Assembly: GCF_018129025.1 (NCBI RefSeq)
Contig: NZ_JAAEDI010000003.1
Location: forward strand, 124,001-188,000
DNA: 64,000 nt
Reading direction: 5' to 3'
DNA from: Neoroseomonas terrae
GTDB taxonomy: Bacteria > Pseudomonadota > Alphaproteobacteria > Acetobacterales > Acetobacteraceae
In this document: positions 26,266-35,334 of the stretch, piece after piece
How the letters are laid out: every line of letters starts with the position of its first letter
Numbering within the stretch: position 1 is the first letter of the stretch
Notes under the pieces: model-generated
What the model was told of the DNA's origin: nothing
The model's input: the letters and a program-made list of their open reading frames with translations, nothing else
Database searches by the model: none
Program-made: the position numbers and the translations under genes

Positions 26266-28857
26266 TCACGCGCTGCCGCCCGGGCGAGGAGCCCGATATC
26301 GCCACTCCCGTGTGCCGCCATCCTTATCGGGCACGCTGGCCTTGTAGCGCTCCCACTTCCTGGCCTTCAGGAAGCTCGAAACCCGCATCTGGTCTGCCCG
26401 GGTCCACTTCGCGGGCTCGATGCTGAGCGCCTGCTCCAGCACCTCGCCGACGGAGACATCGGTCAACGGCTTCGGGCGAGGGACGTGGCGGTCCTGCCAG
26501 TCGTCATAGCTGCCGAAGCCGACATTCACGCTGCGCCGCTCGGAGACCAGCCAGCGCTCGATCAGCGCGTCCCATGCATCCGGCTCGTAGCGCGCCTCCT
26601 GCTCGGCGGTGGCGGAGACGATGAGGTCGCGATCCTCCAGCCACCACGGCGCCCCAGCATTGAAGCGGGCGACGGCCTCGGCCCACAGCTGGTCGCGGCC
26701 ACGACGCAGCCCGTCGAGATCGATCTCCCCGCATCGGAGCGGCCAGAAGCGTCGATTGCCGGTCTCGTCGCGCAGATAGGTGTCGGGATTGACGCTGCCG
26801 GCGAAGACGCATTGCCGCGGCACGGTGACGACGTAACGCTCGTAGGGTGGTCGATAGCGATCGGCGGTGCGGGTGAGGAAGGCCTTGATGCGCGACACCT
26901 CGGCCCTGCCGATGGCATCGAGCTCGGCCATCTCGATGATCCACACGCCGCGCATCTGCTGCGCGGCGTCCTTCGAGCCGATCTCCGCCAGTTCGTCCGT
27001 GAACCAGGCATCGGAGGCGAGCATCCTCAGCGCCGTGGATTTCCGGATGCCCTGCGGCCCCTCCAGGATCAGCATGTGGTCGGCCTTCGCGCCGGGCCGC
27101 ATGATGCGCGCGACGGCAGAGATCATCCACAGTGAGGCCATGGCCCGGTTCAGCGTCGTATCGGCGGCGCCGAGATAGGTCACGGCCCATGCGTCGAGCC
27201 GCGGCGTGCCGTCCCATGCGAGCGCGGTGAGATAGTCCCGTACCGGGTGGATGCGGATATTGCGGGCGACGGCCACGACGCTGCGGCCGACCACGACGGG
27301 GGGAACGTTGATCTCGTGCCGCTGCAGCCATTCCGCGCAGCGGACATCGTCCGCATCACCCCAGGCCCGCGGCAGGGTGCTGCCGACCGGTTCCCATGGC
27401 AGGGCGCGAGTGACCAGGATCTCCTGCGCGAATTCGTCGAACACCAGCGCACCCGCGAAGGCTGCGTCGAGAGAGAGCGCGGTGATCACGTTGGCCTCGT
27501 TTCGCTCCGGCGTGCCGCCCGGGTCGAGGCGCAGCAGGGAGGCCCAGCGGGGACGGATGGGCGCCTGGTTCACATCGCCCGTGGTGTTGAAGCGGCGCCG
27601 CAGTTCCCCGAGCTGTTTCTCCAGGATGGAGACGGCGATACCGGTCGCGGATTTGATGGCGCCGAGGACCTGTCGCTCCGGCAGTGGCTCGAGGCGCAGG
27701 GTAACGAGGCGCCCCAGCAGCTGCGACAGCGGCCCCATCTCGGGCGGGTTGGTGAGCGTGGCCGCGGCCGCCAGCAACTCCTCGACGGTGGCAGGTGGCG
27801 GGATCTGCTCGCCCGCCACGTGGGCCTCGGCATAGTCCGCAGCGGTCACGCCATGCCGGAGGTCGTCGTTGAAGTCGTCGCCATGCAGCGGCGCGATGAT
27901 GCGGGAGGGGATGTTGGCGAGGTTCAGCTGGTCCGCAAGCGTGGCCGCGGCCTGCATGCCGGGAAGTCCGGCGTCGGCGAAGATCGTGACGTGGGCGGTG
28001 CCGGCGGGCCACTGCCAGCGCCGCAGCCCATCCGCGGAGAGCGCCGCCATGGTCGGCACGCCGAAGACGGTCTGCGCTGCGAGGGCGGTCTCGATGCCCT
28101 CGGCCACGCCGATACGGCCGTCATCGGGGAGCGGCGCCAGGCGCACCGCGCCGCCGGCTATGGGCCCGAGCATCTTCTTCCCCGGCGGCGCCTTCGCCGA
28201 GCCGTCATCCAGTAGGTAGGTGCGGTGAATGCCGCCGGTGGCCTCCCCGGCGCCATCGCGGACGATTGCCACGATCCCGGCCCAGCCACGCTTCGTCTCG
28301 AAGTCAGCAAGGTCCGGGTGGAACAGCAGGTCGGGGCTGTCCGGCACCTCCAGCCCGCGGCCGCGCAGATAGGTCTCGGCCACCGTGCCGGCGAGTGGCT
28401 GGCAGCCCTCCAGCAGGCGCGCCACCTCGCGGCTATGGTCCGGCCTCGGCTCCTGCGGCCGTGGATTGGGCGCCGGCTGCTCCATCTGGGCAAGCCGCGC
28501 GGCCTCCGCGAAGAGCCGCGCCTCCGTCAGCCCCGTCCCGTGATAGACCATATCGATCGGCCCGGCGCTCTCGCCGGTGGCATGGTCGAAGCCCCATCCC
28601 GCGAAGCGACCGTCGAGGTGCAGAACGCAGGATCCCTCGCCACGGGGGCGGCGGCCGGACAGGTCGGCGCAGCGCAGCGTCTTCCGGTCGGGGGCGCGGA
28701 CCGCTTGCGGGAACAGCGCAGGCAGCCAGTCCCGCGCTGTGTCAGCCAGCCTGCGGCGCACCTCGGCCAGGTCGTGCCGAACCGGTAGCACGAGCCCGGC
28801 ATCGTTGAGGTCGATGCGGGCGGATGCGGTGATGGTGGGATGCGGCTCGGCGTTCAT
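26266..28857 (-). CDS. Primase-helicase: Toprim-like N-terminus and VapE/VirE ATPase
   Basis: About 863 residues from the ATG at 28857, which overlaps the preceding stop (ATGA). The N-terminal third has phage primase features: CVLHLDGRFAGWGFDH, YLRGRGLEVPDS, RIGVAEGIETALAAQ and VTIFADAGLPGMQAA (Toprim-type acidic motifs). The C-terminal half is a virulence-associated-E ATPase with LILEGPQGIRKSTALRML (Walker A), WIIEMAELDAIGR (Walker B) and AGSVNPDTYLRDETGNRRFW. It probably primes and unwinds phage DNA. It is the largest gene of the replication operon and sits beside an iteron-like array. Confidence 0.88.
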   Translation of the reverse strand: MNAEPHPTITASARIDLNDAGLVLPVRHDLAEVRRRLADTARDWLPALFPQAVRAPDRKTLRCADLSGRRPRGEGSCVLHLDGRFAGWGFDHATGESAGPIDMVYHGTGLTEARLFAEAARLAQMEQPAPNPRPQEPRPDHSREVARLLEGCQPLAGTVAETYLRGRGLEVPDSPDLLFHPDLADFETKRGWAGIVAIVRDGAGEATGGIHRTYLLDDGSAKAPPGKKMLGPIAGGAVRLAPLPDDGRIGVAEGIETALAAQTVFGVPTMAALSADGLRRWQWPAGTAHVTIFADAGLPGMQAAATLADQLNLANIPSRIIAPLHGDDFNDDLRHGVTAADYAEAHVAGEQIPPPATVEELLAAAATLTNPPEMGPLSQLLGRLVTLRLEPLPERQVLGAIKSATGIAVSILEKQLGELRRRFNTTGDVNQAPIRPRWASLLRLDPGGTPERNEANVITALSLDAAFAGALVFDEFAQEILVTRALPWEPVGSTLPRAWGDADDVRCAEWLQRHEINVPPVVVGRSVVAVARNIRIHPVRDYLTALAWDGTPRLDAWAVTYLGAADTTLNRAMASLWMISAVARIMRPGAKADHMLILEGPQGIRKSTALRMLASDAWFTDELAEIGSKDAAQQMRGVWIIEMAELDAIGRAEVSRIKAFLTRTADRYRPPYERYVVTVPRQCVFAGSVNPDTYLRDETGNRRFWPLRCGEIDLDGLRRGRDQLWAEAVARFNAGAPWWLEDRDLIVSATAEQEARYEPDAWDALIERWLVSERRSVNVGFGSYDDWQDRHVPRPKPLTDVSVGEVLEQALSIEPAKWTRADQMRVSSFLKARKWERYKASVPDKDGGTREWRYRAPRPGGSA

Positions 28858-30179
28858 GCCAGGATCACGAGCCCCTGCTCGGCGCGGGTGATGGTGGTGT
28901 AGAGCCAGCGGCGCCGATCCAGCTCCGTGCGGCCGAGACCATCGTCCCAGACCACCACGTTCTCCCACTGCGACCCCTGGCTCTTATGGCCGGTGATGGC
29001 CCAGCCGAAGGTCGCTTCGGTCAGTGCACGCTTGGTCTTCCAGTCGCGGTCATGGCGCTGCTTGTCGAAGGCGATGTGGTCCTCGAAGTGCCCCTTGTAG
29101 ATGCGCAGCCGGCCGCGGCTGCCGTCCTGCTGCGGCGGCCCGATGCGATTGCCGTCCTCGTCGGTCACCACCGCCGAGAAGTAGTGGGTCCCCTCATCGA
29201 CGACGGCGTCGAGCGAGAGGAACATCCCGTTGATCAGCCCGAGGTCGTTCTGGTTCCTCAGGCAGACGATCTTCTCGGCCGGGCCGGTCGGCAGCCAGCC
29301 TGGCCCGAAGCCGGCGGCCTGGCGCATGGCGTTGTTCAGCTGCAGGCGCGTCGCGTTCATGCCGCAGATGACCTGCCCACCGCGCAGCGCCTGCTCCGGC
29401 GTCACGTCGGATTTGCGCATCTTCCAGACGTGGGTGTCGTATTGGCCGAAGCCGATCGCCATGCCCTCGCGGGCCATGGTGGCGAGGCGGATGATGGCGC
29501 TCTCCGCGGCCTGGCGGTGGATTTCGGTGAGCATGATGTTGGGCGCGTCCTTGGTGAAGGCGCCCTCGCCCTGGATGGGGGGCAACTGACCTGGATCGCC
29601 GAGGACCAGGATCGGCTTGCCGAAGCTCATGAGGTCGCGCGCCATGTCCTCGCCGACCATCGACACTTCATCCAGCACGATGAGCCGCGCATGCGCCGCG
29701 TCGCTTTTCGGGTTCAGCGCGAAGCGGGGCCGCTTCATCTCAGAGACGGCCTGGCGCATCGCCTCGATGGTCGCCTCGGCGGTGGTGCGATCGAAGCCCG
29801 AGAGCTGCCGCGCGCTGGCCATCGCCTCGGTGATCTTCTTTTCGGCCGCCTCGACTTCCTCCTCGGTCGCCTCGATGACGCTGTAGATCAGGCTGTGGAT
29901 GGTGCGTGCGGGCGTGCCCTTGCGGCGCAGGACCAGCGCAGCCTTGCCGGTGAAGGTGGCTGTGACGACACCGGGCACGCAGCCCTCGCCATCACCGCCG
30001 GCGCGATGCGGCTCGAGGCCGATCTCACCCAGTGCGAACTTCAGCACGGTCGATTTGCCCGTGCCGGCGAAGCCGAACAGCCGGAACACCTGCTGCTGCT
30101 CGGTGCCGTGCTCGAACCACGCCCGGATCGCGCTGATGGCGCGGTGCTGAGTGTCGGAGGGCGTGATGTCGCCGCTCAT
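28854..30179 (-). CDS. RecD/Dda-like superfamily 1 DNA helicase
   Basis: About 441 residues from the ATG at 30179, four bases into the preceding gene's stop. FGFAGTGKSTVLKFAL is Walker A (about residue 39), RLIVLDEVSMVGEDMARD Walker B, then LVLGDPGQLPPIQGEG (motif III) and the late GWAITGHKSQGSQWENVVVW and YTTITRAEQGLVIL motifs. These mark a 5'-3' SF1B helicase of the Dda/RecD type used in phage replication or recombination. Confidence 0.9.
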   Translation of the reverse strand: MSGDITPSDTQHRAISAIRAWFEHGTEQQQVFRLFGFAGTGKSTVLKFALGEIGLEPHRAGGDGEGCVPGVVTATFTGKAALVLRRKGTPARTIHSLIYSVIEATEEEVEAAEKKITEAMASARQLSGFDRTTAEATIEAMRQAVSEMKRPRFALNPKSDAAHARLIVLDEVSMVGEDMARDLMSFGKPILVLGDPGQLPPIQGEGAFTKDAPNIMLTEIHRQAAESAIIRLATMAREGMAIGFGQYDTHVWKMRKSDVTPEQALRGGQVICGMNATRLQLNNAMRQAAGFGPGWLPTGPAEKIVCLRNQNDLGLINGMFLSLDAVVDEGTHYFSAVVTDEDGNRIGPPQQDGSRGRLRIYKGHFEDHIAFDKQRHDRDWKTKRALTEATFGWAITGHKSQGSQWENVVVWDDGLGRTELDRRRWLYTTITRAEQGLVILA

Positions 30180-30952
30180 GCTGCACTTCCCAGTTCCATG
30201 CGGTAGTCCTTCACGACAGCCCCGCGCGACTGATCGCCGACCTCGCATTCGCGGACGAACACGCGCCGCCCGTCGGCGAGCGTGCGCCAGTGCCCACGGC
30301 GAATGTGCCAGCGCGGCGAAGCGTGTGTTCCGCCGCGAAGCGCGACTTCGGCCGCAACCTTCGTCGTGTCGATTTCGGCGATGCGGTAGGTCCATCCGCG
30401 GACACCGTGCTTGGCGAGCGAAGCGCGCCGCAGCGGCGACACCACGTGTTCCCGGAGCTGGGTGCCGACCGACAGCAGGCCAAGCGCACGCCAGACCATG
30501 CCGGTGAGCGCCTGAAAGTATGGAGTGTGCTCTGCCGGATCGACGAGGGTCGGATGCGCTTCGACGTCCGCGACGCCGTCGGGCAGGAAGCTGGCCCGAG
30601 CCAAGACGTCGGTCCAGAGCTTGCGACGGGTGTCGAAGCGAAAGAGGAATGCATCGACGCCCTGCTCGGTCCCGACCGCGTAGGCAACAAGAGATGCGCC
30701 GGGATGGAGCTGTTCGGTGACCTCGAACAGCACACGCTCGTGAGGCAGCCGCAGCGGGCCGGCCATGATGGTCTGCGACAGCAGCTGGACCTCGTCCGAG
30801 TCAAAGCTGGTCTGGTCGGGAAAGAGGTAGACCGGCGCGCTGAGGACGCCGGATGCATCGACGGGACACCAGAAGCGGTTCGCGTAACGATGAATGTGGC
30901 GCTTGAGCGCGTAGGCCAGCGGCACTGGCGGAAATGGCGAAGGTGACCTCAT
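30176..30952 (-). CDS. Conserved phage-operon protein, 258 aa
   Basis: The protein has hydrophobic core blocks (RFWCPVDASGVLSAPVYLFP, ALTGMVWRALGLLSVG) and a C-terminal HIRRGHWRTLADGRRVFVRE motif seen in several phage replication-region proteins of unknown function. It overlaps both neighbours by ATGA junctions, so it is made with the Cas4-like nuclease and the helicase. No enzymatic motif is recognised. Confidence 0.6.
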   Translation of the reverse strand: MRSPSPFPPVPLAYALKRHIHRYANRFWCPVDASGVLSAPVYLFPDQTSFDSDEVQLLSQTIMAGPLRLPHERVLFEVTEQLHPGASLVAYAVGTEQGVDAFLFRFDTRRKLWTDVLARASFLPDGVADVEAHPTLVDPAEHTPYFQALTGMVWRALGLLSVGTQLREHVVSPLRRASLAKHGVRGWTYRIAEIDTTKVAAEVALRGGTHASPRWHIRRGHWRTLADGRRVFVRECEVGDQSRGAVVKDYRMELGSAA

Positions 30953-31722
30953 GGGTTGGCCTCCCAGCAGCGGGCCGCGTACGGGCAGAAGCGGCAGAGA
31001 TAGAAATCGGCGTGAGCCGCGATCCGCGGCGGCAATTCGCCGGACTCAGCCGCGTGCAGGATGTCGACCGCCCGATCGGACAGGCGCTGCGCCTCGGCTG
31101 CGTCGAAGGGCACCGCCTCGTGGTGCAGGGCGAGCGTGTCGCGGTTCAGCGCGGTGAGCAGCGCCACCTCGAGCTCGAGATAGGCCATGTAGAGCTGCAG
31201 CTGGGCGAAGTAGATCGGCTTGGACAGGCGCAGGCCGCGCTTGACCAGGTCGGTCCAGGATTTTTGGCCGAGCGCCTTGTGCTCCCAGAGGCTGGGCCAG
31301 CGAATGCCGATATCGGGCCCGGCGACGATGACGCCGTCGGCGTGGCCGCGCAGCTTCCCGCCCGCGGCAGCAAAGCCGAACTGCTCGCCATCGGAGCCGC
31401 GATCCCATAGCTCGAAGCCTGCCTGCTTCAGCCAGCGGATCGACAGCGCCTCGAACTGATGGCCCGCGTCGAAGATGCGCAGGATGCCGCCGTCGAAGTC
31501 GCGCTCCGGATCCTTCGGTGCGTGCATGACCTCATAGACCAGCTTTCGGGCGCAGGCCTCGCCGATGCGGCTGCCGCCGAGATAGTCGCGCGGACGCTGC
31601 CGCTGGTTGCGCGCCACCAGTGCGGCATCGACATGCGCATTGATGCGAGGCGTGGTGTCGGCCACACCGTGCGCGGCGCGTCCATAGACCAGACCGGATT
31701 GGTGATTGAGATCGACGAGCAT
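30949..31722 (-). CDS. PD-(D/E)XK nuclease, Cas4/YqaJ-like
   Basis: A 257-residue protein. RIGEACARKLVYEVMHAP with its early Cys, a Asp in GKLRGHADGVIVAGPD, and LWEHKALGQKSW (E-x-K) form the PD-(D/E)XK active site; FAQLQLYMAYLELEVALL gives the following Q-x(3)-Y. A C-terminal cluster (LCRFCPYAARCWEAN) completes the Cys set of an iron-sulphur-containing Cas4-type exonuclease. It should produce ends for the recombination proteins encoded just upstream. Confidence 0.85.
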   Translation of the reverse strand: MLVDLNHQSGLVYGRAAHGVADTTPRINAHVDAALVARNQRQRPRDYLGGSRIGEACARKLVYEVMHAPKDPERDFDGGILRIFDAGHQFEALSIRWLKQAGFELWDRGSDGEQFGFAAAGGKLRGHADGVIVAGPDIGIRWPSLWEHKALGQKSWTDLVKRGLRLSKPIYFAQLQLYMAYLELEVALLTALNRDTLALHHEAVPFDAAEAQRLSDRAVDILHAAESGELPPRIAAHADFYLCRFCPYAARCWEANP

Positions 31723-31729
31723 GGGTCCC

Positions 31730-32185
31730 CTAAAATGGAATCGGGTCGTCGAGCGGATCCCGCTCGGTGGCCTGGCGCTGCATGGACGCCTGGAAGCCGT
31801 CGATGCAGGCCTCGATGATGCGGTCGATCTCCGCCGCGCTGCGGTCGTGGAACGGCGCCATCAGGTTCAGCTCCACCAGCACTTCGGCGAGTGGACGACG
31901 CGCGTCCTTCACCGCGCGCTCCTCCATCTGAGTTTTGTCGATCACGCCATTGGACCTCCGGCCCAGCGTGCCACCGGCCTCGCAGCACCGCATCGAGCAA
32001 AAGCGGTGATGCGGGAATTCGCCCCAACGAAGCTGATGGACGTAGCCGAAGCCCTTCGCCTCCCGGCCGCAGAGCGCGCAGGTGAGGCGACGGACCTGAT
32101 CCTCGGGCGAGCAGCCGCGCGGCGGTGGCAGGGACTGCGCCGCAGCACGCGGCTGCGTCGGCCGCGTCCAGCGGCGACGAACCAT
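31730..32185 (-). CDS. Zinc-ribbon DUF6511-like protein
   Basis: A 151-residue protein. LTCALCGREAKGFGYVHQLR and HHRFCSMRCCEA supply two pairs of metal ligands for a zinc-binding fold like that of DUF6511 proteins in prophages. The C-terminal half is helical and acidic (EIDRIIEACIDGFQASMQRQ). It lies between the SSB-like and Cas4-like genes with gaps of seven bases on each side. Role unknown, probably nucleic-acid binding. Confidence 0.65.
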   Translation of the reverse strand: MVRRRWTRPTQPRAAAQSLPPPRGCSPEDQVRRLTCALCGREAKGFGYVHQLRWGEFPHHRFCSMRCCEAGGTLGRRSNGVIDKTQMEERAVKDARRPLAEVLVELNLMAPFHDRSAAEIDRIIEACIDGFQASMQRQATERDPLDDPIPF

Positions 32186-32192
32186 CGGTGCA

Positions 32193-32939
32193 TCACCCGT
32201 TCAGCCAGGCCGGACCGCCGGCCGCCGACGCCGGCGCCGGGGCGGGCGGGGGCTGCAGCGCGGCGGGGGTGGGGCTGGTGCCGGCCGGTCGTTCCCACAT
32301 GCGGGGCGCCGGAGCCGCGGGTGCGGTGGCAGCCTGGCCCGACCAGGCCGGCGGCGTGGCCGCAGCGGCAGCGGGCGGACGCGCCGGGCGGTTGCTGGGC
32401 GCGGCGGCGACGCCTTCGCCAGCCATGACCTTGGCGTATTCCGGCTCGCCCGGCAGCACGACACGGTCCAGCCGGTTGCTGTCGGCGTAACGCGGGTCAT
32501 TCGCGGGCTCGACGCGCACCTTGGCCGCGAAGGTGATGCCGTGCAGGTCGGACAGGCCGCGCAGCATGCGCTTGGCCTTCGCCGCCTCGCTCATATCCTG
32601 CGGATCGAGGCCGAGCGCGCTGTCAATCATCGCTCGGAAGATGCCCTTCGAGATCTTCCAGCCGATCGACACGCCCTGCTCGTCGAGCTTCCCGCCGACG
32701 ACGGTGAAGGTCTGCCAGAACTTCCGGCGGATGTGCGGCCCGACCACCACCGTGAACTCGCAGTCCAGCATCTTCACGTCGCTGCCCTGCGTTTTGGTCG
32801 CCTTGAGCAGGCCGCGGTCGGCCTCGCCCTGGCCATCCAGCCCTCCCTTGCGAAGATGCATGATGACCTTCACGAAGCTGCCGTCCGGGATGAGGTCGGA
32901 GCCGCGCGGCAGTTCGGCATCGTTCATGTCATAAGTCAT
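32193..32939 (-). CDS. Phage recombination-operon protein, possible ssDNA-binding
   Basis: About 248 residues from the ATG at 32939, four bases after the ATPase gene. The ordered N-terminal part (LIPDGSFVKVIMHLRKGG, EFTVVVGPHIRRKFWQTFTV) looks like an OB-fold beta barrel. The C-terminal 80 residues are a disordered Pro/Ala-rich tail ending GGPAWLNG, an arrangement like that of SSB proteins. Its place next to a Sak4-like ATPase fits an SSB partner; no direct family match is claimed. Confidence 0.6.
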   Translation of the reverse strand: MTYDMNDAELPRGSDLIPDGSFVKVIMHLRKGGLDGQGEADRGLLKATKTQGSDVKMLDCEFTVVVGPHIRRKFWQTFTVVGGKLDEQGVSIGWKISKGIFRAMIDSALGLDPQDMSEAAKAKRMLRGLSDLHGITFAAKVRVEPANDPRYADSNRLDRVVLPGEPEYAKVMAGEGVAAAPSNRPARPPAAAAATPPAWSGQAATAPAAPAPRMWERPAGTSPTPAALQPPPAPAPASAAGGPAWLNG

Positions 32940-32943
32940 GTCA

Positions 32944-33783
32944 TCATCCCTGGTTGGTGCTGGTGGCGTTGATCTTGCGAAGCAGGGCGGCGAGGTCCGC
33001 AGGCTCGGTCTCGTCGAGACGGCCGGAGCGGTCCTGCGCGGGCAGGCCGAAGCTATTGCCGGCGCGGCAGACAAGGCGACGCTCGGTTCCGCGCTCCGGG
33101 TCGTATCGCCAGGCGTCGCCTTCGCGACTGAACAGCCCCATGGTGACGACCTGATCGACGATGCCCGGCAGTTCCCGCGCGGCCTTGCCGCCTTCCATCT
33201 GCGGCTGCCAGGTGACCTTGCCGAACTCGTCGGTCACCTTCTCCAGGATGCCGACCATGATCGTGGTCTTGCCTGGCGCGTGCTGCAGGTGCTTCAGCAG
33301 GCCGATCACCTCGCGCGCCATCAAGCCATAGGCGCCACGGGTGTCCGGTTTGCCGGTCTTTTCCGAGAAGGCTTCGGGCCGCGTCTTGGCCCAGGCCATG
33401 GCCTGCCGTGTGAGGTCGGTGATGCTGTCCAGGAACACGATGGACTTGCTGGCGATCAGCCGCACCAGGTCGGGATGCGCCGCGGCGAGATGCTGATAGT
33501 GGCCTTCGGAAAAGAACCCGGTCGGATCGGCTGCCGGATTCACACCGCCGACCAAGCAGGCGATGTCGATCGCATCTTCGAAGCAGCGGACGGGGATGCT
33601 GTCGCCGCGCCAGTCCTGCACCGACTTGAGGCCGGCCTCGAGATCGATGCAGATGGCCTTCTCGGCGGGCATCGTTTTGACCTGCGTGGTCTTGCCCACG
33701 CCGCTGGGCCCGAACAGCGCCAGGGTGGTCTTGTTGACGGCGCTCGACAGGCGCTCGTCGGCCGTGACGATGCGGAGTGCCAT
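32944..33783 (-). CDS. RecA-like AAA ATPase (AAA_24, Sak4-like)
   Basis: A 279-residue protein. LALFGPSGVGKTTQVKTMP is Walker A (about residues 21-39), CIDLEAGLKSV follows, and SIVFLDSITDLTRQAMAWAK holds Walker B. GLLKHLQHAPGKTTIMVGIL is the RecA-core strand. These features match the phage AAA_24 family, whose members include the Sak4 single-strand annealing recombinases that act with an SSB. The first codon overlaps the upstream stop as TGATG. Confidence 0.85.
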   Translation of the reverse strand: MALRIVTADERLSSAVNKTTLALFGPSGVGKTTQVKTMPAEKAICIDLEAGLKSVQDWRGDSIPVRCFEDAIDIACLVGGVNPAADPTGFFSEGHYQHLAAAHPDLVRLIASKSIVFLDSITDLTRQAMAWAKTRPEAFSEKTGKPDTRGAYGLMAREVIGLLKHLQHAPGKTTIMVGILEKVTDEFGKVTWQPQMEGGKAARELPGIVDQVVTMGLFSREGDAWRYDPERGTERRLVCRAGNSFGLPAQDRSGRLDETEPADLAALLRKINATSTNQG

Positions 33784-34325
33784 CAGCGGCCTCCCTGCAT
33801 CGGGATGACGCCGCCGGCGTGCGGGCTGTCGCGCAGCGCGGTCTCAGACAGGATGGTCAAGCGATAGGTGGCGCGGCCGGTGCGGACCGTGCGCGCCGGC
33901 TCGAAGGCCGCGCGAATGCGCTCTGGCCAGGCGGCGTAGGCGCGCTCTGCCACCTTGAAGCTGACCTCGACATACTCACCGGGATCCTCGCCGCCGGTAC
34001 GGATCTGCTCGGTGAGCGCGGCGAGCCGACGCTGATCCCACTCGACTTTCTTAGGAAGGTCGGCGGCGATCTCGACCGTGCCGTCCATGAAGCGCACCGT
34101 GCCGGTGTCCTTGCCGGCCGCGGCGCGGGCACCGATGGCGCGCTGCTCGTAGCGCATGGCAATGGCACCCTCGATCCAGTCGAGTGCGCGCTTGGCGATG
34201 TCGAGGCGAGACCGCGCCTCCTCCTGCAGGAGGGCGAGATGCTCCGCCGGTAGGTCAATGACCTGGCCGATGGGCAGCAGGCGCATGTCGTCGATCGTCG
34301 GGTGGTTGCGGCGCGAGGCGTCCAT
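33783..34325 (-). CDS. Conserved phage-operon protein, 180 aa
   Basis: A helical protein (LQEEARSRLDIAKRALDWIE, with TVEIAADLPKKVEWDQRRLA) that resembles a small coiled-coil. It starts at TGATG overlapping the upstream stop. It sits beside the Sak4-like ATPase but shows no recognisable domain; a role in recombination or replication is only inferred from position. Confidence 0.6.
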   Translation of the reverse strand: MDASRRNHPTIDDMRLLPIGQVIDLPAEHLALLQEEARSRLDIAKRALDWIEGAIAMRYEQRAIGARAAAGKDTGTVRFMDGTVEIAADLPKKVEWDQRRLAALTEQIRTGGEDPGEYVEVSFKVAERAYAAWPERIRAAFEPARTVRTGRATYRLTILSETALRDSPHAGGVIPMQGGR

Positions 34326-34741
34326 CACGCCGCCTCCCGACCGAGCAGGTCGGCCAGCGCGTATCCGGCGGCGCTGCGGGCACTCAGCGGCCGCGGCCGG
34401 ACGATCAACAGATAGGCGCAGCGACCTTCAGCGATCCGGCGCTGCACGAGGTGCCCAAGGCCAGTCTCCGCCATCGCCCAGACGCGGCGTGCAACCGCTT
34501 CGAGATCAGCGCGCCGGTCAGGCGGCAGGTCTGAGGTGATCCTGTCGCGATCGCGGGCGAGCAGGCCGATGTGATAGACGATGGCATCGCCGGGCGCCGC
34601 GTCGGCGAAGCGATCGCACAGGCCGTTCTCGGTCAGCACGACGTCGAGCAGATCCTCCAAGTTCAGCAGGATCTCGGTCGACAGCATCTCTGGGGGTGTG
34701 AAGCGCACCGGTCGGCTCTCCCTCTCACGCAAGGTCGTCAT
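34325..34741 (-). CDS. Hypothetical phage-operon protein, 138 aa
   Basis: The protein contains TEILLNLEDLLDVVLTENGL and AAGYALADLLGREAA with a predicted all-helical fold and no known motif. The start is preceded by a weak GAGGGAGA region. It lies between the sigma-like gene and the 180-residue gene in the early operon. Function unknown. Confidence 0.5.
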   Translation of the reverse strand: MTTLRERESRPVRFTPPEMLSTEILLNLEDLLDVVLTENGLCDRFADAAPGDAIVYHIGLLARDRDRITSDLPPDRRADLEAVARRVWAMAETGLGHLVQRRIAEGRCAYLLIVRPRPLSARSAAGYALADLLGREAA

Positions 34742-34773
34742 CTGGTTTCATACGGATCAGCGAGAATCCGTTC

Positions 34774-35334
34774 TCACGGCCTCGACGCGGTGAAGGCGGA
34801 GGGATGCGCGCCTGCCGCACGGAGCCAGCAGCGGAGATCGGCAAGAGCGCGATAGAAGGTCGCCGACGACACGCCGCTCGCGTCGCGCGCATCGACCACG
34901 TCGCGATGCGCGACGATCAGGTCGAGCAGCGTCCGCGAAGCCCCCGGCAGTTCGATGGCGGCGCTGCGCAGCGCGATCGGCAGGTCGGGATCGAACCAGG
35001 CTGCCGGGAGCGTGCTGGCGATGCCGTGGCCGTCGTTGCCGTCGAGCGGAACGGTGTCGATCGAGGCCGGCGCCCGCGCACGGTCGATGACCACGTGCTG
35101 GGCGAGCAGGCTGACAAAGGTCGACCAGGAAGCCCGCCGCGCATCGTAGCGGTCGGACGCCTCGACGATGGCGAGCAGGATGTCCTGGGTCAGGTCCTCC
35201 CGATCCACCCGACTCAAGCGCCGGTGCCGGGAGAAGCGGCCGGCATGGTGACGGGCGGATGCCAGCGCCACCCGGATACGATCATTGTCCCAGTTCTGGG
35301 GATTCTCTGCCTCTCGGGACTGTTGCTCGGGCAC
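34774..35334 (-). CDS. Sigma-70-like factor at the head of the phage replication operon
   Basis: About 186 residues from a GTG at 35334 with AAGGAT eight bases upstream. FSRHRRLSRVDREDLTQDIL followed by AIVEASDRYDARRASWSTFV and LLAQHVVIDRARA is the region-2 pattern of sigma factors (binding RNA polymerase core and the -10 element). A region-4-like C-terminal helix-turn-helix is suggested by DARDASGVSSATFYRALADL. It is the first gene of the minus-strand operon and may drive or modulate early phage transcription. Confidence 0.75.
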   Translation of the reverse strand: MPEQQSREAENPQNWDNDRIRVALASARHHAGRFSRHRRLSRVDREDLTQDILLAIVEASDRYDARRASWSTFVSLLAQHVVIDRARAPASIDTVPLDGNDGHGIASTLPAAWFDPDLPIALRSAAIELPGASRTLLDLIVAHRDVVDARDASGVSSATFYRALADLRCWLRAAGAHPSAFTASRP

